Positions 9,525 to 18,216 of a stretch of 64,000 bases of DNA are shown here, one piece after another. Location of the stretch: contig NZ_RWIM01000168.1 of assembly GCF_009764645.1 (NCBI RefSeq), positions 1 through 64,000 on the forward strand, given 5' to 3'. Each line of letters opens with the position of its first letter. Position 1 is the first letter of the stretch. Source of the stretch: Pseudomonas sp. PB106. GTDB lineage: Bacteria > Pseudomonadota > Gammaproteobacteria > Pseudomonadales > Pseudomonadaceae. The notes under the pieces were generated by a model. The model was not told the origin of the DNA. It ran no database searches and was given only the letters and a program-made list of their open reading frames with translations. A program made the translations under genes and the position numbers.

Positions 9525-12095
9525 TCAATAGACGTCGCGGCGGTAGCGGCCCTGTTCGATCAGGCGTTCGACTTCGGTGCTGCCGAGAACGTCGTTGAGT
9601 ACCTGGTCCACGCCTGAGGCCATGCCTTGCAGGCTGCCGCAGATGTAGATCACGGCGCCGTCAGCCAACCATTTTTTCAATTCGTCAGCCGACTCACGCA
9701 AGCGATCCTGCACATAAACCTTCTCGACCTGATCGCGCGAAAACGCCAGATCCAGCCGTTGCAGATCACCATTGATGAACCACTCTTCCAGCTCCGCGCG
9801 GCAGAGGAAATCGTGTTCACGATTGCGCTCACCAAACAGCAACCACTGGCGCTGCTGGCCGTCGGCAATCCGTGCCTTGAGCAAACTGCGCAGCCCGGCC
9901 AGACCTGTGCCGTTGCCCAAAAGAATCATCGGCACTGGCTCGTTCGGCAGGTGGAAACCACTGTTGCGGCGCACGCGCAGGCTGATGGCGCCACCGACCG
10001 GCGCATGCTCGGTCAACCAGCCGGAACCGATGCCGAGGCTGCCATCGACATGCTGTTCCTGACGTACGATCAGCTCCAGCACACCGTCGGCGGCAATCGA
10101 GGCGATCGAGTATTCACGCATGGCCAGCGGCACCATCGCATCGACCAGCGACTGCGCATGCAAACCGACCAGATGCGCGCGATGCTCCGGCAATTGACGC
10201 GAAGCCAATGCAACTTCCAGCGGCTCGTCGAGGCCGTTGATTTTCACCATGGTCTCGCCACGAATACCCAGGCCGTCGAGGAAATGTTCGATGACCCACG
10301 GGCAATTGCGCGGCAGCACTTCGACCAGATCACCAGCCAGCCAACTGCTGGTGTTCGGTGCGTTCAGGCCCAACAGATAAACCGGCGAACCGCTGCTGTC
10401 CGGGTTCATCAGTTCGCGGCGTGTCAGCGTCCAGTTGTCGTAGCTCGGCGCCTGCCAGGTATCGACCGGCGCCTGCCCGGTGAGCAGACCGAGTTGTGTC
10501 TGCCAGTGACGCAGCGCATAGGGGTCGCCGCTGTCGACTTCTACCGGCGCAAACAACGTCTTGCCGCCGTGTTCGCCCAGCCACTGATGCAGGCGTTTGG
10601 CGAAGCCGCAGAAGTGCTGATACTGCCGATCACCCAGACCGAGCACCGAGTAATTCAGACTGTCGAGCGTTGCAGCCTGGCCCAGCACTTTGCGCTCGAA
10701 ACCACGGGCGCTGTCCGGTGCTTCGCCGTCGCCGAAGGTGCTGACCACGAACAACGCGTTGTTTGATTCACGCAAATCTTGCTCGCTGACATCGGCCAGC
10801 GGCTGCACTTTCACCGGCAAACCGGCGGCCTGCAATTGCCCGGCGGTTTGCCAAGCCAATTGCTCGGCAAAACCGCTTTGACTGGCAAAACCGATCAGCC
10901 ACGCCGACGCATCGTCGGCCGGTTGCTCGAGACCTTTGCGCGCGTCCTTGATGTGCTTTTTCTTGCGTCGGCGATCGAGATACAGCAGCCATCCGGTGAT
11001 GAAAAACAGCGGCATGCACACCGCCGCGAGCGTGATGATGATCCGTCCGAAGAGGCCGAAATAGCTGCCGACGTGCAGCGCATAAATGCTGGTCAGCAGT
11101 TGCGCCTTGAAGCTCTTGTCGGCGTAGCGGTCGACCCGTTTGACGATGCCGGTGGCCGGGTCGAGGGTGATCTGGTTCAGTGCACGATCATGCGGCGAAC
11201 TTTCCAGCAGGTAGAACACCGTCGCCGGTTGACCGGCCACCGGCGGCATCCGAATGTTGTAGGCAGACAGGCCAGGGCCGGCAGCGCTGTAGATGCTGCT
11301 CCACATCGCCGCGTAGTCGGCGGTCGGTGCCGGGCCTTCTGGTGCCGGGCCGCGACCGCCGCGCACGCGCTCGTTTTGCGGCGCGTCGGAGAGCAATTTG
11401 GTCAGGCCTTTGTTGTACCACTCGTACGACCACGACAACCCGGTCAACGCCAGCAGCAAATAGACCAACAGGCACCAGGTGCCCGCCACCGAGTGCAGAT
11501 CCCAATTGAAGGCGCGGCCCTTTTTCTGCCAGTCCAGCGTCAGCCAAACACGCCAGCTGTTCCACTGACGCGGCCAGCGCAGGTACAGACCGGAGAGGCA
11601 GAAAAACAGCAGGATCAGCGTGCAGGCGCCGGTGATGTTGCGCCCGGTATCGCCCATCGCGAGGAAGCGGTGCAGTTGCAGCATCAGGCCGAAGAAGTCC
11701 TGGCCGACGGCATCGCCCATGAACTCGCCGGTGTACGGGTCGAAATAGCGCATTTCACCGCGACGTTCGCCCTTTGGCGGGGTGAAAAACACTTTCGCCG
11801 CGTTGCCGCTATCGGTCTCGACCCAGAGCATTGAAACTTTTTTACCCGAGGTGGCTTCGATGCGCTCGACCAGTTCAACCGGGGGCAGGACGCCGGCGAC
11901 CTGTTTTTCCACTTGCAGGACGGACGGATTGATCGCCCGCAGGATTTCGTCCTGAAACGAATAGGCCGCGCCGGTGATGCCCATCAAGGCCAGCACCAGG
12001 CCTGCGGTGATGCCAAAAAACCAGTGCAACTGGAACAGGGTTTTCTTCAACACGTCACTCGCCGTCCGTTCGGAAATTGTCTTCACGGCGCGCAT
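9525..12095 (-). CDS. piuB: PepSY-domain / sulfite reductase flavoprotein-like membrane oxidoreductase (PiuB-like)
   Basis: 856-residue inner-membrane fusion. The N-terminal half is a PepSY-associated transmembrane protein (first membrane span LVLALMGITGAAYS, several more to about residue 380). The C-terminal half is a diflavin reductase: flavodoxin-like (VVSTFGDGEAP), FAD-binding (REYSIAS) and NADPH-binding (GNGTGLAGLRSLL, YICGSLQGM) segments, ending in the typical aromatic residue (Tyr). It is inferred to reduce ferric iron or ferric siderophore in the periplasm using cytosolic NADPH. ATG 12095 is chosen; a longer frame reaches 12149 but crosses toward the terminator hairpin. Placement beside piuA matches PAO1 PA4513. 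Confidence 0.88.
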   Translation of the reverse strand: MRAVKTISERTASDVLKKTLFQLHWFFGITAGLVLALMGITGAAYSFQDEILRAINPSVLQVEKQVAGVLPPVELVERIEATSGKKVSMLWVETDSGNAAKVFFTPPKGERRGEMRYFDPYTGEFMGDAVGQDFFGLMLQLHRFLAMGDTGRNITGACTLILLFFCLSGLYLRWPRQWNSWRVWLTLDWQKKGRAFNWDLHSVAGTWCLLVYLLLALTGLSWSYEWYNKGLTKLLSDAPQNERVRGGRGPAPEGPAPTADYAAMWSSIYSAAGPGLSAYNIRMPPVAGQPATVFYLLESSPHDRALNQITLDPATGIVKRVDRYADKSFKAQLLTSIYALHVGSYFGLFGRIIITLAAVCMPLFFITGWLLYLDRRRKKKHIKDARKGLEQPADDASAWLIGFASQSGFAEQLAWQTAGQLQAAGLPVKVQPLADVSEQDLRESNNALFVVSTFGDGEAPDSARGFERKVLGQAATLDSLNYSVLGLGDRQYQHFCGFAKRLHQWLGEHGGKTLFAPVEVDSGDPYALRHWQTQLGLLTGQAPVDTWQAPSYDNWTLTRRELMNPDSSGSPVYLLGLNAPNTSSWLAGDLVEVLPRNCPWVIEHFLDGLGIRGETMVKINGLDEPLEVALASRQLPEHRAHLVGLHAQSLVDAMVPLAMREYSIASIAADGVLELIVRQEQHVDGSLGIGSGWLTEHAPVGGAISLRVRRNSGFHLPNEPVPMILLGNGTGLAGLRSLLKARIADGQQRQWLLFGERNREHDFLCRAELEEWFINGDLQRLDLAFSRDQVEKVYVQDRLRESADELKKWLADGAVIYICGSLQGMASGVDQVLNDVLGSTEVERLIEQGRYRRDVY

Positions 12096-12138
12096 TATGC
12101 CGTGGGTTATCGAGAAGCGTTCTTTATTACGCACAAAA

Positions 12139-12164
12139 GCCCCGTTCAATTGAATGAACGGGGC
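12139..12164. terminator. Intrinsic terminator between piuA and piuB
   Basis: 10-bp perfect stem GCCCCGTTCA/TGAACGGGGC with a 6-base loop, followed by TTTT on the minus strand. It separates piuA from piuB, so piuB probably has its own promoter or depends on readthrough. Confidence 0.75.
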
Positions 12165-12175
12165 CCACTGTTTTT

Positions 12176-12261
12176 GTAGGAGCTGCCGAAGGCTGCGATC
12201 TTTTGATTTTTTTCAGAATCAAAAGCCAGATCAACAGATCGCAGCGTGCCGCAGCTCCTAC
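12176..12261. repeat. REP pair, GTAGGAGCTGCC family
   Basis: Inverted arms GTAGGAGCTGCCGAAGGCTGCGATC and GATCGCAGCGTGCCGCAGCTCCTAC. The right arm has the GCGTGCCGC variant also seen at 40-50. It ends 4 bases from the piuA stop codon. Confidence 0.85.
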
Positions 12262-12265
12262 AGGT

Positions 12266-14581
12266 TTAGAAGTGGAAATTGGTGCTCAACAGCGCCGTAC
12301 GGCCCGCCGCCTGGTTGGCGAAGTGGGTCGAGAAGGCTTTGTCGTAGTAGTTTTCGTTGGTCAGGTTCTGCACGTTGAGTTGCAGGTCGACGTTCTTGGT
12401 CAGCTTGTATGCTGCCATCGCGTCGTAGCGAACATACGAATCGACCATGGTGGTGTTGGCCACGCTGCCGAACACGTCATCCACGTAGAACGCACCGCCA
12501 CCGATGGTCAGCTTCGGCGTGACCTGGTAAGTGGTCCACAGGCTGGCGCTGTTTTTCGGCGTGTTTGGCAGTTCGTTGCCATCGTTGGCCCGGCCCAGTG
12601 GACCGCCATCGACTTGTTCGCTGTCCATGTAGGCGTAGCCGGCGAACACTTGCCATTTGTCGGTGAGCTTGCCGCTGGCCGACAGTTCGACACCTTGCAC
12701 GCGGGTCTTGCCGGCGTTTTCGTACGACGAGGTATCGACCTGCACGCGAGCGTTTTCTTTCTCGGTGCGGAAGATGTCAGCAGTCAGCGACAGACGATCA
12801 TTCAACAGATCCCACTTGGTGCCGATTTCGTAGTTCTTGGTGGTTTCCGGCTCCATGTCGCTGCTCAGCAGATTGCCGCTGCGATCTGCCGTGCCGCCCA
12901 ACGGGTTGCCTTCCTGACCTTCACCCAGCGTGTTGCCCGGTGGAGTCGCCGAGGTCGCGTAGGACGCGTAAATGCTGCCGTTCTCTGCTGGCTTGTAGAC
13001 GACACCGAATTGACCGGTGACGAACTCGCTGGTGTCGTCACCCTTGGAGGTGGTGCGGCCAGCGTTGGTGTAAGTCTTGTAGCCGGTTTCGAAATGGTCG
13101 TAACGCAGGCCCATGTTCACCAGCCATTGCTCGGACAGCTCCAGGGTGTCGAACACATACAGTGCGTACGTATCGGACTGGGTGTCGGTGCCGGCGTAGT
13201 TGCGCGAGATCGCGCCGTTCCACGGATCGTTCGGGTTCGGGTTCGACAGCGAAGTGCAGTTGTAGCCACTGGCCGCGCCGATCAGACCCGGATTGCAGTT
13301 TGTGGTCGCTGCGCTGGTGCGCGGCGTGGTGTCGGTGTTGACGTTGTACGAAGACTTCTGGCTTTCCTCACGGGTGTATTCGACGCCGGTGGAGAAGCTG
13401 TTCTTGAAGCCGGCGACGTAGAAGTTGCCGAACAGGTCAGTCTGGTTGGTGGTGGTCTCGGTGTTGCTCACCCGAGTATTGGCACGACGCCAGACGCTGC
13501 CGTTGTTGACGTTGCCCTTGCTGTCGTCCGGCTGAGTCAGGATGTAATCCTGCATGCTGGTGCCGTGGCGCAGGGTGTTCTTGATCGTCAGCGAGTCGCT
13601 CAGGTCATGCTCAATGGCGAAGGTCGCGGTGTCGGTGCGGCCCTTGCGGAAGTCGCGATCCAGACCGTAGAAGTTGCTGTGATCACCGCCAGCGTATGGC
13701 TTGTCCGGGTTGGACTTGGTGCGCGCAGCAGAGCCGCCGGTTGGAATGGTGTAAGGGATGCCCGAATCCGGGGTGTCGTTGCTTTCCAGGTGGTAGTAAT
13801 CGAGGTTGACGCGGGTGTCGGTGCCCAGGCCAAACGCCAGGGACGGAGCGATGCCCCAACGGTCGTAATCGACCTTGTCACGACCGGCGACATTGCTCTC
13901 GTGGCTCATCAGGTTCAGACGGCCAGCGGCGGTGTCGCTGAACTGGTAGTTGCCGTCGAGGGTGTAGCGCTGGGTCTGGTCGGAGCCCCGGGTGAAGCCA
14001 CCGTCGAACGAGTTGCCCAGGTGCGCTTTTTTGCTCACCAGGTTGATGCTGCCGCCGGCTGCGCCACGACCGCCGATGGCAGAGTTCGGGCCCTTGCTGA
14101 CTTCAATGTTTTCCACGGCGAAGATTTCGCGGCTCTGCGAACCGGTGTCGCGCACGCCATCGAGGTAGGTGTCGCCTTGGGCGTCGAAGCCGCGAATGAA
14201 CGGACGGTCGCCCTGAGGGTTGCCGCCTTCACCGGCGCCAAAGGTGATGCCCGGCACGGTGCGCAGCGCGTCCTGCATGTTCAGGGCGCCGGTGTCTTTC
14301 AGAACCTGTTGCGGAATCACGGTGACCGAGCGCGGCGTGTCGACCAGCGGCGCGGTGTACTTGGGCGAGGAGGCTTTTTCGACCTGGTAGGACGTCGAGT
14401 CCTGGGCTTCGCCGGTGATGGCGGTGGCGTCCAGGGCGATGGCATTGCCGGAGGCTTTGCTCTCGGTTTTTTCCGCAGCGAAGACCATGTGGCCAGCGGA
14501 GCCTGCAGTGATCGCTACACCAATTGCCGAAGCGAGCAGACGTGGTGAACTGACCGGTAATTGTGCGTGTTGACGTGCCAT
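12266..14581 (-). CDS. piuA: TonB-dependent siderophore receptor PiuA (Fiu-like)
   Basis: 771-residue outer-membrane receptor. A signal peptide (about 1-35) is followed by a TonB-box region and then the plug domain (TPRSVTVIPQQVL, FIRGFDAQGDTYLDGVRD, IEVSKGPNSAIGGRGAAGG). The 22-strand barrel ends in NLTNENYYDKAF and a terminal Phe. It imports catecholate-type ferric siderophores and, in P. aeruginosa, is a route for siderophore-conjugated beta-lactams. ATG 14581 has a strong GGGAGGGG ribosome site; the longer frame to 14644 lacks one and would precede the signal peptide. It is divergent from piuC with a candidate Fur box between. Confidence 0.94.
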   Translation of the reverse strand: MARQHAQLPVSSPRLLASAIGVAITAGSAGHMVFAAEKTESKASGNAIALDATAITGEAQDSTSYQVEKASSPKYTAPLVDTPRSVTVIPQQVLKDTGALNMQDALRTVPGITFGAGEGGNPQGDRPFIRGFDAQGDTYLDGVRDTGSQSREIFAVENIEVSKGPNSAIGGRGAAGGSINLVSKKAHLGNSFDGGFTRGSDQTQRYTLDGNYQFSDTAAGRLNLMSHESNVAGRDKVDYDRWGIAPSLAFGLGTDTRVNLDYYHLESNDTPDSGIPYTIPTGGSAARTKSNPDKPYAGGDHSNFYGLDRDFRKGRTDTATFAIEHDLSDSLTIKNTLRHGTSMQDYILTQPDDSKGNVNNGSVWRRANTRVSNTETTTNQTDLFGNFYVAGFKNSFSTGVEYTREESQKSSYNVNTDTTPRTSAATTNCNPGLIGAASGYNCTSLSNPNPNDPWNGAISRNYAGTDTQSDTYALYVFDTLELSEQWLVNMGLRYDHFETGYKTYTNAGRTTSKGDDTSEFVTGQFGVVYKPAENGSIYASYATSATPPGNTLGEGQEGNPLGGTADRSGNLLSSDMEPETTKNYEIGTKWDLLNDRLSLTADIFRTEKENARVQVDTSSYENAGKTRVQGVELSASGKLTDKWQVFAGYAYMDSEQVDGGPLGRANDGNELPNTPKNSASLWTTYQVTPKLTIGGGAFYVDDVFGSVANTTMVDSYVRYDAMAAYKLTKNVDLQLNVQNLTNENYYDKAFSTHFANQAAGRTALLSTNFHF

Positions 14582-14629
14582 TTTTATTCCCCTCCCCAAG
14601 GATTTGAGGCGGCGGAATATAGGGTAAAC

Positions 14630-14648
14630 AGGTATTCGTATCAATTGC
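14630..14648. promoter_or_regulatory. Candidate Fur box in piuA-piuC intergenic region
   Basis: Minus-strand GCAATTGATACGAATACCT keeps the central TTGATA and a following GAAT block of the Fur consensus, with about half of the 19 positions matching. Its place 49 bp upstream of the piuA ATG and the known iron control of piuA in Pseudomonas support it. The match alone is weak. Confidence 0.4.
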
Positions 14649-14788
14649 GAAACATTGCTAACTGCACTGAATTTACATTCTTTACAATTTAACCTTACGG
14701 TTTCTGCCAGTTCGTTCGTCTCCCGGGTTTTACACGGCCAATAAGAATCAATACCATTGCCGCCTCTTTGCCATCAGGTGACATCACC

Positions 14789-15469
14789 ATGCTGCTGCAC
14801 ATTCCCGCACTGTTCGCGAAAGACGAGGTGCAGCGCATTCGCGAGGCGCTGGAGCAAGCCGATTGGGCCGATGGCAAGATCACCGCTGGCTTCCAGTCGG
14901 CCAAGGCCAAGCACAACCTGCAATTGCCTGAAGGCCATCCACTGGCCAAGGAAATCGGCGCGGCGATGCTTGAGCGGCTGTGGAAAAATCCGTTGTTCAT
15001 GTCGGCCGCGTTGCCGCACAAAGTCTTCCCGCCGTTAGTGAACTGTTACACGGCCGGCGGCAGTTTCGATTTCCACATCGACAATGCGGTGCGCCAGCCC
15101 AAGGGCAGTATTGAGCGCGTGCGCACCGATTTGTCGGCCACGCTGTTCTTCAGCGAGCCTGAGGATTACGACGGCGGCGAGCTGGAAATCCAGGACACCT
15201 ACGGCACTCGGCAAGTGAAACTGCCGGCCGGCGATATGGTTTTGTACCCCGGCACCAGTCTGCATAAGGTCAACGCGGTCAGCCGTGGCGCGCGCTACGC
15301 CTCATTCTTCTGGACGCAGAGCCTGGTTCGCGAAGACAGCCAGCGCGCATTGCTGTTCGAGATGGACGGCGCGATCCAGCAGCTCACCCAGGACATGCCC
15401 GATCATCCTTCATTGATCCGCCTGACCGGCACCTATCACAACCTGCTTCGTCGCTGGGTCGAGGTATGA
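14789..15469 (+). CDS. piuC: Fe(II)/2-oxoglutarate dioxygenase PiuC (PKHD-type hydroxylase)
   Basis: 226-residue member of the PKHD-type hydroxylase family (YbiX/PiuC). The iron triad is visible: His96 and Asp98 (FDFHID) and His159 (TSLHKV), with Arg169 as the 2-oxoglutarate anchor. The substrate is unknown. Genetic linkage with TonB receptors for catecholates suggests a role in siderophore-iron handling. ATG 14789 follows AGGTGA and gives the same 226-residue length as PAO1 PA4515; an upstream ATG at 14768 is less likely. Its stop overlaps the next gene by ATGA. Confidence 0.93.
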   Translation: MLLHIPALFAKDEVQRIREALEQADWADGKITAGFQSAKAKHNLQLPEGHPLAKEIGAAMLERLWKNPLFMSAALPHKVFPPLVNCYTAGGSFDFHIDNAVRQPKGSIERVRTDLSATLFFSEPEDYDGGELEIQDTYGTRQVKLPAGDMVLYPGTSLHKVNAVSRGARYASFFWTQSLVREDSQRALLFEMDGAIQQLTQDMPDHPSLIRLTGTYHNLLRRWVEV

Positions 15470-16224
15470 CGTTTCAAATCCGTCGCGAGGAGATCCTCAG
15501 CGGCGAGCAACTCAGCGCCATGCTCGCAGAAAGCCCGGCCCGCGCGGCGCAGGCGATTTTGCTCGCGGCGGGCGAGGGCGAGGTTGAAGCGCAGGCGTTG
15601 CTTGGACAGATTCTGCTGGACGGTCAGGGCATCGCGCAGGATCAAGCGCTGGCGCTGCGCTGGTTCGACATCGCCGCCGGGCGCGGGCATCTGATGGCGC
15701 GCAACATGCTCGGGCGTTGTCATGAGCATGGCTGGGGTTGTGCGGCGGATGCGGCGATTGCTGCACAGCATTACCGGATTGCGGCGGATGCCGGACTGGA
15801 TTGGGCGATGTACAACTTTGCCAATCTGTTGGCGACCGGGCGCGGTGTGGCCGTGGATCATTTGCAGGCGCTGGCGTTGTATCGACGCGCGGCTGAGTTG
15901 GGTCATGCGAAATCGATGAATCTGCTGGGGCGCTATCTGGAGGAAGGGCCGGTGTGCCCGGCGGACCCGGCGGCGGCGCGTGAGTGGTATCGGCGTTCGG
16001 CAGAAGGCGGGGATTTTCGTGGGCAGTTCAGTTTTGCGGCAGTGTTGGCCGATGAAGGCAGGATCGATGATGCCGTCATGTGGCTTGAGAAAGCCTTGGC
16101 CGGCGGTAATCTGAATTTTTTGCGGGTGGCGAGTCAGACGCTGGCTGACGCGACAGACCCAAGGATTCAAGCCTTCGCATCCCGATATCAGCGTCGTGCC
16201 GATGAATTGAACCGCACCGCATAA
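15466..16224 (+). CDS. Sel1-repeat/TPR protein
   Basis: 252-residue protein made mostly of Sel1-like repeats from about residue 35 to 215. Recurrent units look like ALLGQILLDGQGIAQD, AAGRGHLMARNMLGR and AAELGHAKSMNLLGR. There is no signal peptide, so it is probably cytoplasmic. Sel1 repeats usually mediate protein contacts. It is translationally coupled to piuC (4-base overlap), and the same pair exists in PAO1 (PA4515-PA4516), so it may act with PiuC. Function unknown. Confidence 0.85.
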   Translation: MTFQIRREEILSGEQLSAMLAESPARAAQAILLAAGEGEVEAQALLGQILLDGQGIAQDQALALRWFDIAAGRGHLMARNMLGRCHEHGWGCAADAAIAAQHYRIAADAGLDWAMYNFANLLATGRGVAVDHLQALALYRRAAELGHAKSMNLLGRYLEEGPVCPADPAAAREWYRRSAEGGDFRGQFSFAAVLADEGRIDDAVMWLEKALAGGNLNFLRVASQTLADATDPRIQAFASRYQRRADELNRTA

Positions 16225-16225
16225 T

Positions 16226-16319
16226 CCTGTGGGAGCGAGCTTGCTCGCGAAGGCGTCGTGACAGTCACCATCATCTGCGCTGATCCACCGCTTTCGCGAG
16301 CCAGCTCGCTCCCACAGGG
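16226..16319. repeat. REP pair, GTGGGAGCGAGC family
   Basis: Arms CCTGTGGGAGCGAGCTTGCTCGCGAA and an imperfect inverse around a 40-bp centre, between the convergent ends of the Sel1 gene and speC. Confidence 0.85.
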
Positions 16320-16339
16320 ATTGGCATCAGCGAATACAA

Positions 16340-16366
16340 AAAAGCCCATGACACGTCATGGGCTTT
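16340..16366. terminator. Bidirectional intrinsic terminator
   Basis: AAAAGCCCATGAC-AC-GTCATGGGCTTTT forms a 12-13 bp stem with A and T tracts on both sides. It can end both the piuC operon (plus) and speC (minus). Confidence 0.88.
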
Positions 16367-16367
16367 T

Positions 16368-16402
16368 CACTTGCCGCTAGCAGCTTGAAACTCGCAGCTG
16401 CT
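16368..16402. repeat. Short AGCTTGAA/GCAGCT repeat
   Basis: GCCGCTAGCAGCTTGAAACTCGCAGCTGC resembles the small inverted motifs at 41076-41153. This Pseudomonas-type intergenic repeat abuts the speC stop. Confidence 0.5.
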
Positions 16403-16403
16403 C

Positions 16404-17567
16404 TTACACGTAGAACGACTTCAAGGGCGGGAAGCCATTGAACTCAACCGCGCTGTAACTGGTGGTGTACGCACCGGTCGACAGCCAGTACAGACGATCA
16501 CCAATCGCCAGGTTCAGCGGCAGACCGTACTTGTAGTTCTCGTACATGATGTCGGCGCTGTCGCAGGTCGGGCCGGCGATGACGACTTCTTCCATCTCGC
16601 CTTTCTTCTCGGTCCAGATCGGGAACTTGATCGCTTCGTCCATGGTTTCGATCAGGCCGGAGAACTTGCCCACGTCGGTATAAACCCAACGCTCTACAGC
16701 GGTGCGCGACTTGCGTGCAACCAATACCACTTCGCTGACCAGAATACCGGCGTTGGCAATTAACGAACGGCCAGGCTCGAGAATGATTTCCGGCAGATCA
16801 TCACCGAAGTCTTCTTTGAGGAAGCGAATGATTTCTTCGGCGTAGGTTTCCAGGCTGTTGGTACGGGTGATGTAGTTGGCCGGGAAGCCACCGCCCATGT
16901 TGATCAGCTTCAGGTGGATGCCGTCTTCTTCCTTCAAACGCTCGAAGATCACTTTGACCTTGGCGATCGCCGCGTCCCAGACGCTGATGTCGCGCTGTTG
17001 CGAACCCACGTGGAACGAGATGCCGTAAGGCACCAGGCCCAAGTCGCGGGCGAGGATCAGCAGGTCCATGGCCATGTCGGTCTGGCAGCCGAATTTGCGC
17101 GACAGTGGCCAGTCAGCCGTGGTCGAGCCTTCAGTGAGGATGCGTACATAGACTTTCGAGCCCGGTGCAGCCTTGGCGATGTTGCGCAGGTCGGCTTCGG
17201 AGTCGGTGGAGAACAGACGCACGCCCTTCTCGTAGAAGTAGCGGATGTCCTTGGATTTCTTGATGGTGTTGCCGTAGCTGATACGGTCGGCGCTGACGCC
17301 GCGATCCATTACTTTGTCCAGCTCGTAGATCGAGGCGATGTCGAAGCTCGAACCTTTCTCTTTGAGCAGGTCGATGATCTCGACGGCCGGGTTGGCCTTG
17401 ACCGCGTAGTAGACCTTGGCGAATTCGAAACCGGCGCGCAGGTCATCGTAGGCCTGGCTGATCATCGCGGTGTCGATCACCACGAACGGGGTTTCCTGTT
17501 TGTCGGCGAACGCCTTCATTTTGTCGAATGTAGCGCGCGCGAAATAGTCTTCGACCTGGATCGACAT
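16404..17567 (-). CDS. speC: Ornithine decarboxylase (PLP fold III)
   Basis: 387-residue PLP-dependent decarboxylase of the alanine-racemase fold, converting ornithine to putrescine. The PLP lysine is Lys57 in YYAVKANP. The glycine loop GGGFPANY and the active-site PTCDSADI cysteine are present. ATG 17567 has AGGAG 8 bases upstream and gives exactly the PAO1 PA4519 length; the frame extends to 17588. Some close relatives also use lysine. It follows piuC and the Sel1 gene as in PAO1. The leader carries a promoter, a tiny ORF and a terminator (separate entries), which suggests attenuation control. Confidence 0.95.
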   Translation of the reverse strand: MSIQVEDYFARATFDKMKAFADKQETPFVVIDTAMISQAYDDLRAGFEFAKVYYAVKANPAVEIIDLLKEKGSSFDIASIYELDKVMDRGVSADRISYGNTIKKSKDIRYFYEKGVRLFSTDSEADLRNIAKAAPGSKVYVRILTEGSTTADWPLSRKFGCQTDMAMDLLILARDLGLVPYGISFHVGSQQRDISVWDAAIAKVKVIFERLKEEDGIHLKLINMGGGFPANYITRTNSLETYAEEIIRFLKEDFGDDLPEIILEPGRSLIANAGILVSEVVLVARKSRTAVERWVYTDVGKFSGLIETMDEAIKFPIWTEKKGEMEEVVIAGPTCDSADIMYENYKYGLPLNLAIGDRLYWLSTGAYTTSYSAVEFNGFPPLKSFYV

Positions 17568-17670
17568 GCTGGGAACTCCTACTGGCAAACGTCGTTAATC
17601 AATGGGTGCAAATGAACGCCCTCCGTATCCCCACTTTGGTTCGCCTACTTCCCAAGGCATGTCGCCGAAA

Positions 17671-17710
17671 GCAAAAAGGCCATGGGTGGTTTTACCCTTG
17701 GCCTTGCTGT
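17671..17710 (-). terminator. Intrinsic terminator inside the speC leader
   Basis: On the minus strand, AAGGCCAAGGGT...ACCCATGGCCTT (one mismatch in 12 bp) plus outer AGCAA/TTGCT is followed by TTTTT. It lies about 105 nt before the speC ATG and about 50-85 nt after the predicted start of transcription, so speC needs readthrough or antitermination. It is the only strong stem in the 17568-18216 gap apart from the REP pair at 18101-18195. Confidence 0.7.
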
Positions 17711-17752
17711 CTCGTCGTCAGTACTTGAGCCGGATGGATCGTTTCCAGCATG
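17693..17752 (-). CDS. Possible speC leader peptide (19 codons)
   Basis: ATG CTG GAA ... GGG TAA encodes MLETIHPAQVLTTRQQGQG. The TAA falls inside the terminator loop and the last codons form its 5' arm, so ribosome position would control the hairpin. The predicted transcription start is only about 8-10 nt before the ATG and there is no ribosome-binding site, so translation would have to be nearly leaderless. Could be chance. Confidence 0.3.
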
Positions 17753-17767
17753 GACGTTCGGCGCGAA

Positions 17768-17796
17768 CTTTAGGGCGTGAGGGGCCTGAGATCAAC
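17768..17796 (-). promoter_or_regulatory. Predicted sigma-70 promoter of speC
   Basis: Minus strand TTGATC, 17-bp spacer, TAAAGT (4/6 matches at each box). It would start transcription near 17760, giving a leader of about 190 nt. Confidence 0.5.
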
Positions 17797-18100
17797 TAAA
17801 AATGTCGCGTTTTTGCACGCTTCTGACGTGCGTCGCGTTCAGCACTCTTTGTAGCCGACCGAGATGACGGACAGATGTTCCCCGAGAATTTCGCACTGTT
17901 AAAAATACCTGCACGTTCGCGGATTATGTCGGCTAAGTCGTGGGTAAGTGTGATCGCGTCAACATCGGCGACGTTGGCGGCGAGGGGGAGGGTGTGAGGG
18001 GTATTTTGCCTATGTCGAACAACTTGTCCGACAGGGTTTGGATCGGTCTGGTGTTGAGATTCTTTTCCGCCCTGTGAATGAACAAAAAACTCACCACGAC

Positions 18101-18195
18101 CCTGTGGGAGCGAGCTTGCTCGCGAAGGCTTTTTCACAGTCGACATCGTTGTTGACTGATATTGCGCTTTCGCGAGCAAGCTCGCTCCCATAGGG
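18101..18195. repeat. REP pair, GTGGGAGCGAGC family
   Basis: Arms CCTGTGGGAGCGAGCTTGCTCGCGAA and inverse TTCGCGAGCAAGCTCGCTCCCATAGGG, just after the opuCA stop. The rest of the gap up to the speC promoter (17797-18100) shows nothing gene-like; the minus-strand frame over 17796-18266 runs through the REP and is not believable. Confidence 0.85.
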
Positions 18196-18216
18196 CTTTG
18201 TGTTTTTACCGGGTAA

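Noticed and set aside
12203..14548. 781-codon plus-strand frame opposite piuA
   Set aside because: Shadow of the TonB receptor; Val/Ala/Gly-rich with no domain.
18101..18195. REP pairs as CRISPR-like arrays
   Set aside because: Repeats are isolated inverted pairs, with no regularly spaced direct repeats and no cas genes anywhere in the window.
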